Of a stretch of 49,324 bases of DNA, positions 16,577 through 26,060 are shown piece after piece. The position numbers and the translations under genes were made by a program. This DNA is from Segetibacter sp. Lineage in GTDB: Bacteria; Bacteroidota; Bacteroidia; Chitinophagales; Chitinophagaceae. The notes beneath the pieces were generated by a model. That model did not search any database and was not told the origin of the DNA. It worked only from the letters and a program-made list of their open reading frames with translations. The stretch is taken from assembly GCA_028288485.1 (NCBI GenBank), contig JAQBNO010000082.1, forward strand, positions 1-49,324. Reading direction: 5' to 3'. How positions within the stretch are numbered: the stretch's first letter is position 1; every line of letters starts with the position of its first letter.

Positions 16577-19500
16577 ATGATTAAAGATGTACTCGAAAAG
16601 GGCCTCCTTTTCTTTGTGTGTATCCTCTTTTTTATCACTTCCTACTCTCAGGGAAGAACAGTTTCCGGAACTGTATTGGATGACAAAAATGCTCCCCTTT
16701 CGGGTGCAACAGTAACAGTTAAAGGCTCTACCGTAAGCACGAGCACGAATGCTGAAGGAGCATTCAGGCTTCAGGTTCCCACATCGGGCAGAACGCTGGT
16801 TATCTCGTACGTAGGTATGCAAACCAAAGAAGTGGCTGTCGGAGGCGGCAATAATATAAGTGTAACACTTGCCGGCGGTACAAATGCATTGAACGATGTA
16901 GTGGTAGTAGGTTATGGTCGCTCAAGAAGAGCGAATCTTACTACTGCGCAAACAACGGTTGGGGCAAAAGAAATCGAAAGAACGGTAAACACAACTGTTG
17001 AACAAGCTCTGCAGGGAAGGGCAGCAGGTGTTTATGTTACACAAAATTCAGGGCAGCCGGGTGGTGGAATTTCTGTAACAATACGTGGTGTAAGCTCGAT
17101 AAATAACGCTACAGAGCCACTGTATGTAATCGACGGGGTGCAAATTCAAGGCAGCGGAAGCGGAAACTCCTCCGGTAACCTTGCCGGTTTAAATCCTTCT
17201 GATATTGAAGATATGCAGATCTTACAAGGTCCTTCTGCTACAGCAATTTATGGTTCGCGGGCCACAAATGGAGTGGTTTTAATCACCACTAAACGCGGCA
17301 GATCGGGTGAAGCAAGAATGACCTATGGCTTTCAATATAATATACAAACTCCTCCAAAGCGTTTTGAAGTGATGAACCTGCAGCAATACGCACAAATGCA
17401 GATCGATTATAAAGCAATAGCAGGTGGAGTTGTAAGGGGTGAATTGCTTGATCCTTCAATCCTGGGACCTGGAACTGACTGGCAGAATGAATTATTCAAC
17501 AACGCTGCTATGCAGAAACACCAGTTAAGTTTAAGTGGAGGCAGTAATAATACTACTTATTATATGTCGGGTGAGTATTTAAATCAAGGTGGCGTTGCTG
17601 TAGGCTCCGGCTTCGACAGGTATAGCTTCAGGGTAAACCTCGATACTAAACCAAGAGACTGGATCACTATTGGTACCAATCTAAGTTTCAATCAAACAAA
17701 TGAAAGAACAACTGCCAGCCAGAACGGTCTTATATCCAGCGCCATACAATTAAGTCCTGAGGTGCCTGTAAGAAATATCAACGGTTCGTTTGGCGGGGGA
17801 GATCTTAACAACCCTGCTCACCAGTTCGCACCTGTAAATCCAATTGCAATTTCAACGTTAACGACAAATAGTAACAGCAGAAAGCAATTTTTAGGTGGAC
17901 TGAACCTTGGTTTGAATTTAGCCCCTGGCCTCGTGTTCAGGTCTTCATTTAATACCAACCTTGGTTATGGTGGTTCAACCTATTACCAACCTACTTATTC
18001 GATCGGCTGGGCAATTAATACAACTGCTACCTTAGAAAACGGTACCAGCCAAAATACTTACTGGAACTGGAACCAGTTACTTGAGTATACCAAGCAGTTC
18101 GGTAAACATAACGTAGGTGCTATGGTAACCCATGAAGCACAAGCTTCGACCTATAAAAACGTAGGTGGTAGAAGAACCGGTTTTCTTACAAACGACATAC
18201 TGGATTTAAACGCAGGAAATGCAACTTCAGCGAGCAATACCGGTGGTTCGGGGCAATGGGGTATGGAATCGTATTTAACCAGGCTGAACTACGGATATGA
18301 TAACCGCTATCTTTTAACTGCTACTTATCGCAGAGACGGTTCTGTAAATTTTGGACCGGAGAAAAGGTGGGGTGCTTTCCCTTCTGTCTCTGCCGCATGG
18401 AGAGTTACCCAGGAAAAGTTTTTCAATGTTCCTTTTATCAATGAATTGAAATTGAGATTAGAAACAGGTTTAACAGGAAACCAGGGTGGGGGTAATGCCG
18501 GCATTTATTCACCTTTAAGTGCAGGTGCAAGTCCGTGGGGTACCTCGTTTCTACCTTCAGTATATCCTAACAAGGCACTTCAGTGGGAGGAAACAAATAC
18601 AAATAACATTGGTTTAAATCTTGGTATGTTTAAAAACAGGATTTCAATGGACTTTGACTATTATGTAAAAAATACCGACAACATGCTGTTGTCTGCATCT
18701 ATACCATGGTATATGGGTTCAAATGGAACTGCAGCAGTGCAACCACCAACAGTTAACGCCGGTTCCCTGCAGACCAAAGGATGGAGTTTTAATTTGAATA
18801 CAACGAACGTAAGTACCCAGGACTTCAAATGGGAATCGAATTTAAACCTTTCACACTTTAAGACTATAATTAAAAGTTTAAATAACAAAAATGGCTTTTT
18901 AGAGCGTTCATCATGGTGGTTAAACCAGGCTGACCCATGGTCTCAGCGTTCTGCCGTAGGTCTTGAACCCTGGTTATTCAGGGGATATGTTGAGGAAGGA
19001 TTATTTACTTCAACCAAAGAAATTAACGAAAGCGCAGTTCCTGTTGACAATAGTGGAAACAGGCGTCCTACTGCAGCAACTAACGGAATTTGGATAGGCG
19101 ACATTAAATTAAAGGATATTAACGGTGACGGCAAAATCACCAGCGACGACAAAACTTACATAGGCAACCCATGGCCGAAGTTGTTTGGCGGTTTCACCAA
19201 CTCTTTCAGCTACAAAGGTTTTGATCTTAGTGTTTTGATTACCGGTACTTACGGAAATGATATTTATAATTTCATGGCCTGGGAAAACTCTAATCCCAAT
19301 AATATCAACCTTGGTCGCAATATGATGTTGCACGCTTACGATTATGCCAGGTTAACTACAGATAAAGATGGCAATCCTATTTTAGCAAATCCGGGTACAG
19401 ATGTAGCGAGAATAATTTCAGGAGTCGACGTAAATGGTAACTACGCCCGCCAGACAAGTAAGTGGGTTGAGGACGGATCGTTTATCAGGCTTAAAAACGT

Positions 19501-19735
19501 TACGCTTTCTTATAACATACCTACCTCTTTAATTTCGCGCCAGAAACTGGTGAGAGGTGTAAGAGCAACATTTGGTGCACAGAACCTTGCTACCATCACC
19601 GGTTATTCAGGTTTTGATCCGGAAGTTGGAGCATATACTGGTGTGAACGCAGGTAACAACGGGCCTATCGGTCTTGACTACGGACGTTATCCTTTAACTC
19701 CTATCTACACCTTTAGCATGAATGTTAACTTTTAA
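16577..19735 (+). CDS. susC: SusC-type TonB-dependent transporter of the mannan locus
   Basis: The start is taken at ATG 16577 (1052 residues), giving a normal signal peptide (LLFFVCILFFITSYSQ); the open frame extends upstream to 16523 but would add 18 residues and overlap the promoter. After the signal comes a CarboxypepD_reg-like domain (TVSGTVLDDKNAPLSGATVTV), then a TonB-box-like DVVVVGYG near residues 107-114. The plug domain has GRAAGVYVTQNSGQPGG and the SusC marker SATAIYGSRATNGVVLITTK. A 22-strand type barrel ends in an aromatic residue (FSMNVNF). It imports oligosaccharides across the outer membrane with the SusD lid encoded 13 bases downstream. The flanking GH26, GH130 and epimerase genes point to beta-manno-oligosaccharides. 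No STN domain or sigma/anti-sigma pair is present, so control is likely by the AraC protein. Confidence 0.95.
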   Translation: MIKDVLEKGLLFFVCILFFITSYSQGRTVSGTVLDDKNAPLSGATVTVKGSTVSTSTNAEGAFRLQVPTSGRTLVISYVGMQTKEVAVGGGNNISVTLAGGTNALNDVVVVGYGRSRRANLTTAQTTVGAKEIERTVNTTVEQALQGRAAGVYVTQNSGQPGGGISVTIRGVSSINNATEPLYVIDGVQIQGSGSGNSSGNLAGLNPSDIEDMQILQGPSATAIYGSRATNGVVLITTKRGRSGEARMTYGFQYNIQTPPKRFEVMNLQQYAQMQIDYKAIAGGVVRGELLDPSILGPGTDWQNELFNNAAMQKHQLSLSGGSNNTTYYMSGEYLNQGGVAVGSGFDRYSFRVNLDTKPRDWITIGTNLSFNQTNERTTASQNGLISSAIQLSPEVPVRNINGSFGGGDLNNPAHQFAPVNPIAISTLTTNSNSRKQFLGGLNLGLNLAPGLVFRSSFNTNLGYGGSTYYQPTYSIGWAINTTATLENGTSQNTYWNWNQLLEYTKQFGKHNVGAMVTHEAQASTYKNVGGRRTGFLTNDILDLNAGNATSASNTGGSGQWGMESYLTRLNYGYDNRYLLTATYRRDGSVNFGPEKRWGAFPSVSAAWRVTQEKFFNVPFINELKLRLETGLTGNQGGGNAGIYSPLSAGASPWGTSFLPSVYPNKALQWEETNTNNIGLNLGMFKNRISMDFDYYVKNTDNMLLSASIPWYMGSNGTAAVQPPTVNAGSLQTKGWSFNLNTTNVSTQDFKWESNLNLSHFKTIIKSLNNKNGFLERSSWWLNQADPWSQRSAVGLEPWLFRGYVEEGLFTSTKEINESAVPVDNSGNRRPTAATNGIWIGDIKLKDINGDGKITSDDKTYIGNPWPKLFGGFTNSFSYKGFDLSVLITGTYGNDIYNFMAWENSNPNNINLGRNMMLHAYDYARLTTDKDGNPILANPGTDVARIISGVDVNGNYARQTSKWVEDGSFIRLKNVTLSYNIPTSLISRQKLVRGVRATFGAQNLATITGYSGFDPEVGAYTGVNAGNNGPIGLDYGRYPLTPIYTFSMNVNF

Positions 19736-19748
19736 AAGAATTAGAAAA

Positions 19749-21467
19749 ATGAAGAAGATCAATTATAAAAATTACCTGGTTGGTTTAGCACTGCCAGTCA
19801 TATTTCTTTCAGGATGTAAAAAGGACTTTCTTGAAAAACCACCAACTGACGCAATAACCGACGCGAGTTTTTATAAAACAGACGAGCAGTTGCTCGCTGG
19901 TACTGCCGGATTATATAACAAGGTTTGGTTTGATTATAACGATAAGGCCTCTTATAACATCGGTGATTTCCGGTCGGGAACAACGTTTTCGGCTTACAAC
20001 GACAGGGGTAACGTATTGTTTAATACTACTGCCGAGAACGGGGAAAATAATGCTTCGTACCGTTCGTTTTACCAGGTTGTAGCTCAGTCCAACCTTACCA
20101 TAGTTAACATCAACAATAATGCAGGTGAAGGTGTTTCACCTGATAGGAAGAAGATGGCAATAGCTGAGGCGAGATTTATGAGAGCTGTAGCTTACCGTTA
20201 CCTCGTAATGAACTGGGGCGAAGTACCCATTATTACAAATAACCTGGAAGTAATTTCAGATACATCGCTTGTTAGAAATACGGTGCCGAGTATCTGGAGA
20301 TTCATTACCCGTGAAATGCGTGAAGTAGCAGAAGACCTTCCAACAACGGCGGTTCAGCCGGGTAGGCTTACCAAGTGGTCAGCCGAAGGCATGTTAGCAC
20401 GTTTTTACCTTACAAGGGCTGGAGTAGGTGCAACAAGTCCAACCGCGAGGAACCAGGTTTTCCTTGATAGTGCAAAATATTATGCTCAGAGAGTAATTAC
20501 GCAAAGCGGCGCGCAATTACTGCCTAATTACGCAGATCTGTTTAGATGGCCTTACGATAACAATAAGGAGTCACTATTCGAATTGCAATGGGTGTTTCAG
20601 CCAGGACAATATGGAGCCCAGAACAGTACACCGGCTTACCTGAATTTTAGTCCTGATATTGCCAACGGTGATGGATGGGGCGGTGATAAAGGTGCAACAT
20701 GGTGGATGCTTAGTCAATATGAGGGAATCGTAGCATCGGGCGACACTATGCTAAGAGGCCGTACACTCGACCAAAGGCTTAAAGCTACTTATATGTTACC
20801 AGGTGCAAGTTATCCTGAGATAACTCAAGCCGTTCCTGCAACAGTTAATCCTGCCTTAAAACAAAAGCTGGTATTTCCGTGGGTTACAGGAGATGTGAAT
20901 TTCGCAAGTATTAAAAAATATGTTGTAGGTAAAGCTGAAGATGTAGGCGGACAAGCACTGCAGCAGAACTATCCTCATGATACATATATGATGAGACTCG
21001 CCGAAATGTACTTAATATATGTAGAAGCCGTTTTAGGGAACAATAGTTCCACAACCGATGCAACCGCGATAGATTATTTTAATAAAGTCCACACCAGGGC
21101 GGGCCTTGCGCCATTCAGGGTTACCGATCCTGTATCCGGCGCACCTACACCACTTACTTTCGATGTCATCTTTAAAGAAAGAGTGCTTGAGTTTGCCATG
21201 GAAGCAATGGCATGGTACGACCTGGTTAGCCTTCATTATTACGATCCTCAGAAAGCTTATTCAATTTTAAACAGCCAGGATAGGGGATATTATAATATCA
21301 CCCCCGATGTTTTCCCTAATCCTACACAGTGGACCATTAAGAAAACAAGCTGGGCTACAACTGAAAGAAGGGTGAATGCTAACGCAGGTAATTTCCGTCT
21401 TCCTATACCATCTGCCGAAATTACGCAGGCTCCTAATTTAACCAAACCGGCTGTTGAATACCCGTAA
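19749..21467 (+). CDS. susD: SusD-type glycan-binding lipoprotein of the mannan locus
   Basis: The ATG at 19749 gives 572 residues with a standard lipoprotein signal (VGLALPVIFLSGC); an upstream ATG at 19722 in the same frame would overlap susC. The mature protein begins KKDFLEKPPTDAITDASFY, the typical SusD start. The TPR-rich N-terminal region includes EARFMRAVAYRYLVMNWGEVPII, and the C-terminal region includes RLAEMYLIYVEA, FKERVLEFAMEAMAWYDLV and the terminal RLPIPSAEITQAPNL seen in RagB/SusD proteins. It caps the SusC barrel and binds the polysaccharide or its fragments at the cell surface. The 13-base spacing from susC indicates one transcript. Confidence 0.95.
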   Translation: MKKINYKNYLVGLALPVIFLSGCKKDFLEKPPTDAITDASFYKTDEQLLAGTAGLYNKVWFDYNDKASYNIGDFRSGTTFSAYNDRGNVLFNTTAENGENNASYRSFYQVVAQSNLTIVNINNNAGEGVSPDRKKMAIAEARFMRAVAYRYLVMNWGEVPIITNNLEVISDTSLVRNTVPSIWRFITREMREVAEDLPTTAVQPGRLTKWSAEGMLARFYLTRAGVGATSPTARNQVFLDSAKYYAQRVITQSGAQLLPNYADLFRWPYDNNKESLFELQWVFQPGQYGAQNSTPAYLNFSPDIANGDGWGGDKGATWWMLSQYEGIVASGDTMLRGRTLDQRLKATYMLPGASYPEITQAVPATVNPALKQKLVFPWVTGDVNFASIKKYVVGKAEDVGGQALQQNYPHDTYMMRLAEMYLIYVEAVLGNNSSTTDATAIDYFNKVHTRAGLAPFRVTDPVSGAPTPLTFDVIFKERVLEFAMEAMAWYDLVSLHYYDPQKAYSILNSQDRGYYNITPDVFPNPTQWTIKKTSWATTERRVNANAGNFRLPIPSAEITQAPNLTKPAVEYP

Positions 21468-21502
21468 GCAATCAACGTTATAATAAAAATTTGCAAGTCA
21501 AA

Positions 21503-22654
21503 ATGAAATCAATCAATAAATCGATATTATTATTTATCATGGCTTTAGCCGTGGTAAGTAGTTTCACTTCGTGTAAGAAGGATGATCTTCCAAACAATGG
21601 TACGCCCAGGATTTTGTATGTAAGGGTAACAAACCCTGCTTCTTCTGACTCGTTGTTAATAGGAGCAGCGCAAGGTAACCTGATCGCGATAATTGGTGAA
21701 AACTTAGGAGAGGCGCGAAGCATGTGGTTCAACAACCAACCCGCAACTTTAAACCCGACCTATATTACCAATACATCTATTATCGTAAATGTACCAACTC
21801 CAATTCCCACAGTAATTACAAATAAACTAAAGATCTTTTTTTCGAACGGAGATTCATTGATGCACAATTTCCAGGTGCAGATCAGTAAGCCAACTGTCAC
21901 CAGTATGACTTCTGAATATGTGAACACCGGTGAAGTTGCCACCATTAATGGAAATTTCTTTTATGCACCGCTGACAGTTAAGTTTACGGGTGGGGCAACT
22001 GCAGAAGTGGTTTCTGTAACTGATAAAATTCTACAGGTAAGGGTTCCGACAGGAGCACAAACCGGTCCCGTTACTGTTACAACAAACTTTGGAGAAACAA
22101 AATCTGACTTCTGGTTTAGAGACAACAGGAATATTTTTATCAGCAGCGATCCCTACGAAGGCTGGTGGAATGAATCGTACGTAGTTAAACCTGCGGATGT
22201 TAAACCTGGAGATCCTCCTTCTATCAATGGTAACTATATACGTGTAAAGAAGACATTAGGCGCCTGGAGCTGGAACGAGATTGCAGGTGGTGCTGCTAAT
22301 GCTATGCCTAATCATAGTAAAAATATTCCTGATGCTGCTATACTTAAACCAGAGGATTATAACCTTAAGTTCGAGGTGAATACTTTAAAGCCTTACAATG
22401 CCAGTACGGTAAGAATAAATGTTGCATTGAAAGCAGAAGATAACGATGCATACCAATGGAAGCCGCCGGTTGATACAAAAGGCCAATGGAATACCATAGT
22501 TATTCCTTTTGAAGAGGTGGTAGCGAGCTATAAAGTAAAACCTACTCTAAGCTCAACCGGCTATTGGACAAGGATCTTAATGCAAGGACCTGGTGAGTTA
22601 GACGCTGATATCTCTTTTGATAATTTCAGGCTGGTTCCCAAGGTTAGCAAATAA
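21503..22654 (+). CDS. IPT/TIG surface glycan-binding lipoprotein (SGBP-B type)
   Basis: Starting at ATG 21503 the protein has 383 residues; the frame also has a TTG at 21491, but the ATG gives a clean lipoprotein signal (ALAVVSSFTSC). Two IPT/TIG immunoglobulin-like domains follow (about residues 30-120 and 120-205; PTVTSMTSEYVNTGEVATINGN is in the second). The C-terminal 180 residues (starting NIFISSDPYEGWWNESYVV and ending DADISFDNFRL) resemble the glycan-binding domain of SGBP-B proteins (PF18329 type), with exposed Trp residues suited to bind a polysaccharide. It follows susD by 35 bases in the same operon. Its role is to hold mannan at the surface for the mannanases. Exact ligand is inferred from the locus. 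Confidence 0.88.
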   Translation: MKSINKSILLFIMALAVVSSFTSCKKDDLPNNGTPRILYVRVTNPASSDSLLIGAAQGNLIAIIGENLGEARSMWFNNQPATLNPTYITNTSIIVNVPTPIPTVITNKLKIFFSNGDSLMHNFQVQISKPTVTSMTSEYVNTGEVATINGNFFYAPLTVKFTGGATAEVVSVTDKILQVRVPTGAQTGPVTVTTNFGETKSDFWFRDNRNIFISSDPYEGWWNESYVVKPADVKPGDPPSINGNYIRVKKTLGAWSWNEIAGGAANAMPNHSKNIPDAAILKPEDYNLKFEVNTLKPYNASTVRINVALKAEDNDAYQWKPPVDTKGQWNTIVIPFEEVVASYKVKPTLSSTGYWTRILMQGPGELDADISFDNFRLVPKVSK

Positions 22655-22681
22655 ACATTTATAAGTTTTTAAATAAAAACA

Positions 22682-24496
22682 ATGATAAAAATATTCAGTA
22701 CCAGGGTCCTCGCTTTGGTATGCTTTATAATGGCAATCGGGTTAATAAGCTCTTGCAAAAAAAATAACGATGCTGCTTCCGGCGAAGTTCAGTTATTAAG
22801 TTTTGGTCCTACAGGTGCCCAGATTGGCGATACCTTAAGTTTTATTGGTCGCAACCTGAATTTAGTTACCGAAATCACTTTTACAGGTAATGGTGTAGTT
22901 GTTCCCCAGTCTTCGTTTTTAGAACAAACACCAGAATTAATAAAGGTAATTGTGCCAAAGGCTACAGAACAGGGATTTGTAACGCTTAAAACGCCAACAG
23001 GAAATATCGTTACAAAAACTAAATTGAATTTAAACGTTGCTTCGATGGTATCTTCTATCACCAGGCAGGCTCGCCCCGGAGAAAATATTACTATCACAGG
23101 TAACTATTTAAACTGGGTAACAAGGGTAACGTTTGCAAAAGATAAAAATGTTGATTCGTTTGTAAGTAAATCAATCGACAAGCTGGTGGTTACAGTACCA
23201 AAAGATGCGCAAACAGGCCCTGTTTTAGTAACCTACAGTGGCACAAAACCAATGCAGGTTGAGTCGATAGATACGTTGAACGTAACATTGCCAATGATAA
23301 CTGCACTGTCTCCTAATCCAGTTAAACAGTTGCAGGATGTTACCATTACCGGTACAAACCTTGATCTTGTTAAGCAAATCGTTTTTGCTAACGTATCAAC
23401 ACCTGTAACAACTTTTGTTAGTCAAACAGCTACCCAAATAGTAGTCAATGTTCCGGCCGCTGCAAACAAAGGTAAAGTAACCCTTGTTGCATTTTCAGAT
23501 GTTACCACTACATCTGCCACCGACCTGGATATCATACTTCCTGTTATCACTTCTATGAATCCTAACCCGATTAAGCACCAGGAAAATTTAACGATCACCG
23601 GCACAAATCTTGACCTCGCGAAACAAATAACATTTCCCGGCGTTACAGCACCTGTTACAGCATTTGTTAGTCAAACACCTACTGCGATCGTAGTTAAAGT
23701 TCCTGCAGCTGCTACTAAAGGTAAATTGTCTATTGCTACTGCTTCCAAAGTTGCCACACAATCTCCGCAAGACTTAGACTTAATACTTCCTGCTGTAACT
23801 GGTATGTCTCCAAATCCGGCAGACCCCGGCGCAGATCTTACCATTACCGGTACGAACCTCGACCTGGTTGATTCAATTACTTTTCAAAATGCACCTGCTG
23901 TAAAATCATTTGTCAGCCAGACAGCGTCTCAAATTGTAGTGAAAGTTCCTATGGGCGTGTTAAGAGGTAAAGTAACCTTGTCGGTACACAATTCAACGGT
24001 TACAGTTCAGTCCGATATCCTCGACATAACTGGTGCCGTTCCGGCGCCTACCATTGCATTCCCTATTTATAATGACGCTGTTACTACTAACTGGACAAGC
24101 AAAGGCTGGGTAGGTGGCGGATGGGGAGGAACAAAAGATTTAAATAATACATCTCCAATAAGGGAAGGATCAAAATCTATTAAAATTGATTACGTAGGCG
24201 GTTACGGTTCTCCATTTCAATTAGGACATACTGCTCCTGCCACCTTAAGCACATCGCCTTATACTACTTTTAAGGTTTCAATTTATGGTGCTCCAGGTAG
24301 CGGTGGTAAAAAAGTGAATATAGCAATAAACGGAGCTGATAAGTACGAAATTACCATAGTTGAAGGTAAGTGGATGGATTATTCAATTCCTATTACCAGT
24401 CTTACAAGTACGTCTTCGATTAGCGAAATCTTAATTAAAGAATTTAGCGGTACTGGTGGATTTACTATTTATGTCGATGCTTTGGGATTGAATTAA
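22682..24496 (+). CDS. Multi-IPT surface glycan-binding lipoprotein
   Basis: This 604-residue protein starts with a lipoprotein signal (MAIGLISSC). Five IPT/TIG domains follow; the last three are near copies about 83 residues apart, each with (D)(V/L)TITGTNLDL and TxIVVKVP-type strands, showing recent tandem duplication. They form a long spacer that would hold the C-terminal domain away from the membrane. The C-terminal 150 residues (APTIAFPIYNDAVTTNWTSK to GGFTIYVDALGLN) are a beta-sandwich carbohydrate-binding domain of the kind found in mannan and glucan loci. It is 28 bases behind the previous gene and closes the susC-susD-SGBP block; a strong terminator lies 200 bases downstream. Binding of mannan is inferred from context. 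Confidence 0.87.
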   Translation: MIKIFSTRVLALVCFIMAIGLISSCKKNNDAASGEVQLLSFGPTGAQIGDTLSFIGRNLNLVTEITFTGNGVVVPQSSFLEQTPELIKVIVPKATEQGFVTLKTPTGNIVTKTKLNLNVASMVSSITRQARPGENITITGNYLNWVTRVTFAKDKNVDSFVSKSIDKLVVTVPKDAQTGPVLVTYSGTKPMQVESIDTLNVTLPMITALSPNPVKQLQDVTITGTNLDLVKQIVFANVSTPVTTFVSQTATQIVVNVPAAANKGKVTLVAFSDVTTTSATDLDIILPVITSMNPNPIKHQENLTITGTNLDLAKQITFPGVTAPVTAFVSQTPTAIVVKVPAAATKGKLSIATASKVATQSPQDLDLILPAVTGMSPNPADPGADLTITGTNLDLVDSITFQNAPAVKSFVSQTASQIVVKVPMGVLRGKVTLSVHNSTVTVQSDILDITGAVPAPTIAFPIYNDAVTTNWTSKGWVGGGWGGTKDLNNTSPIREGSKSIKIDYVGGYGSPFQLGHTAPATLSTSPYTTFKVSIYGAPGSGGKKVNIAINGADKYEITIVEGKWMDYSIPITSLTSTSSISEILIKEFSGTGGFTIYVDALGLN

Positions 24497-24579
24497 TTGA
24501 CATAGGAAACATCGTTCATTCAATAGCGTATAGTTATAAAATGTTTTGTTGACAAGCAGTTGTATTTCTAATGATCATC

Positions 24580-24620
24580 GTTGTGTCACTCACTTGTACA
24601 GATGGTGTTTCATTCGGCAA
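24580..24620 (-). repeat. Dispersed GCGACGC intergenic repeat, copy D (diverged)
   Basis: The core is changed to GTTGTGTCACTCACTTGTAC (24580-24599 on the plus strand) compared with GTTGCGTCGCACACTTGTAC in copy C. Shared flanks CATC before and GTTTCATTCGGCA after show common descent. Confidence 0.6.
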
Positions 24621-24694
24621 AAACTGCAACAACGGATAAGTCAACAACATTAGTCGTAAATTAATTAAGGTAAATTTCACCTAAAAATTTCATC

Positions 24695-24735
24695 AAAAAA
24701 ATGGTCCGTATCTCGTGATATCGGGCCATTTTTTT
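24695..24735 (+). terminator. Intrinsic terminator or leader attenuator before GH26
   Basis: Seven A residues, TGGTCCG (24702-24708), a short loop and CGGGCCA (24722-24728) followed by seven T residues make a strong stem with one G-T pair and a U-tract. The U-tract ends 28 bases before the GH26 ATG at 24764, too close for an ordinary promoter in between. Confidence 0.8.
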
Positions 24736-24763
24736 AAATCACACTTCAATTGCAGAAAGTGCC

Positions 24764-26032
24764 ATGAAAGCAAGACGACTTCCACTTGTATTTCTTGTAT
24801 TTATTTCCTTCTCTTCCATAGCGCAGAGCGACATGCTAAAGAAAGAAAGTCCCGCCATATCGGCAAAAATGGATGAACAAGGATCGCATAGTGTTCTTGA
24901 TAGCAGTGCCATTACATCAGCAATGGTCTCATCGTATACACCAGGTAAAGCAATTGCGAGTCCTGCTGCCGATAGGCCAATAGACAAACAGGCAACCAAA
25001 GAAACGGTGAACCTTTACCGCAACCTAAAGAAGCTTTTGAATAAAGGCATCATGTTTGGTCACCAGGATGACCTGGCGTACGGTGTTGGCTGGAAATACA
25101 TACGCGGTAAAAGCGATGTAAAAGAAGTTACCGGTGACTATCCTGCAGTGTTTGGATGGGAGCTGGGTCGCCTGGAAACAGATCAGGCCGTGAATATCGA
25201 CAGCGTACCATTCGATAAAATGAAAGGCTTTATAGCCGGCAGTTACAACAAGGGTGGAGTAATAACTGTAAGCTGGCATTTAAACAATCCGTTAACCGGT
25301 AAAACTTCCTGGGATCCGGCGCCGGGAACAGTTGCATCTATTTTACCAGGGGGAGAAAAACACGTATTGTATAAAAGCTGGTTAGACAAAGTAGCAACTT
25401 TCATCACAGATCTCAAAGGGAAAAACGGCGAAATGATCCCGGTTATATTCAGGCCGTTTCACGAGTTGAATGGAAACTGGTTTTGGTGGGGTGAAAAATA
25501 TTGTACACCCGACGAATACAAACAGTTGTACAGGTTTACGGTTTCGTATTTGCGTGATACAAAGAACCTTCACAATCTTTTATATGCTTACAATACCGAC
25601 CGTTTCGGTTCGAAAGAAGAATACCTGGAAAAATACCCGGGGGATGAATGGACAGATGTAATAGGCTTCGACATTTATCAAAGGCAAAAGGGCGAAGCCG
25701 GGAATGCACAATTTGTAAAAGATACCGGTAAGATGCTGGCGATGCTGGAAGAAATTGCAACCGAGAGAAACAAAATTCCTGCACTTACAGAATTTGGATT
25801 TGGACAAGTGCCGGATAGCACATGGTGGACAAATGTTTTATGGAAAGCCCTGGAGAAGCATAAAATTTCTTATGCTTTAGCCTGGCGAAATGCCGGGGCG
25901 AAGCCGTCAGGGGAGAATGAATACTATTTGCCTTATAAAGGCCAGGTTTCGGAAGAGGATTTCAGGAGATTCTATAAACTGCCACTTACATTGTTTCAAA
26001 AAGAGGTGACAAAGGAAAAAATATACAAATAA
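24764..26032 (+). CDS. GH26 endo-beta-1,4-mannanase (secreted)
   Basis: The 422-residue enzyme has a signal peptide (LPLVFLVFISFSSIA-Q), no lipobox, and a single GH26 catalytic domain from about residue 85 to the end. The family hallmarks are all present: FGHQDDLAYGVGW, DYPAVFGWELG, TVSWHLNNP, VIFRPFHELNGNWFWWG with acid/base E234, YPGDEWTDVIGFDIYQ and LTEFGF with nucleophile E343. GH26 enzymes of this type cut beta-1,4-mannan, often releasing mannobiose. The lack of a lipobox suggests a periplasmic or released enzyme. An intrinsic terminator just upstream separates it from the SGBP genes, so expression probably depends on read-through or attenuation. It shares clear similarity with the next gene and both probably arose by duplication. 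Confidence 0.95.
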   Translation: MKARRLPLVFLVFISFSSIAQSDMLKKESPAISAKMDEQGSHSVLDSSAITSAMVSSYTPGKAIASPAADRPIDKQATKETVNLYRNLKKLLNKGIMFGHQDDLAYGVGWKYIRGKSDVKEVTGDYPAVFGWELGRLETDQAVNIDSVPFDKMKGFIAGSYNKGGVITVSWHLNNPLTGKTSWDPAPGTVASILPGGEKHVLYKSWLDKVATFITDLKGKNGEMIPVIFRPFHELNGNWFWWGEKYCTPDEYKQLYRFTVSYLRDTKNLHNLLYAYNTDRFGSKEEYLEKYPGDEWTDVIGFDIYQRQKGEAGNAQFVKDTGKMLAMLEEIATERNKIPALTEFGFGQVPDSTWWTNVLWKALEKHKISYALAWRNAGAKPSGENEYYLPYKGQVSEEDFRRFYKLPLTLFQKEVTKEKIYK

Positions 26033-26060
26033 TAAAAGATCGTATTAGAGCGTAAGAATT

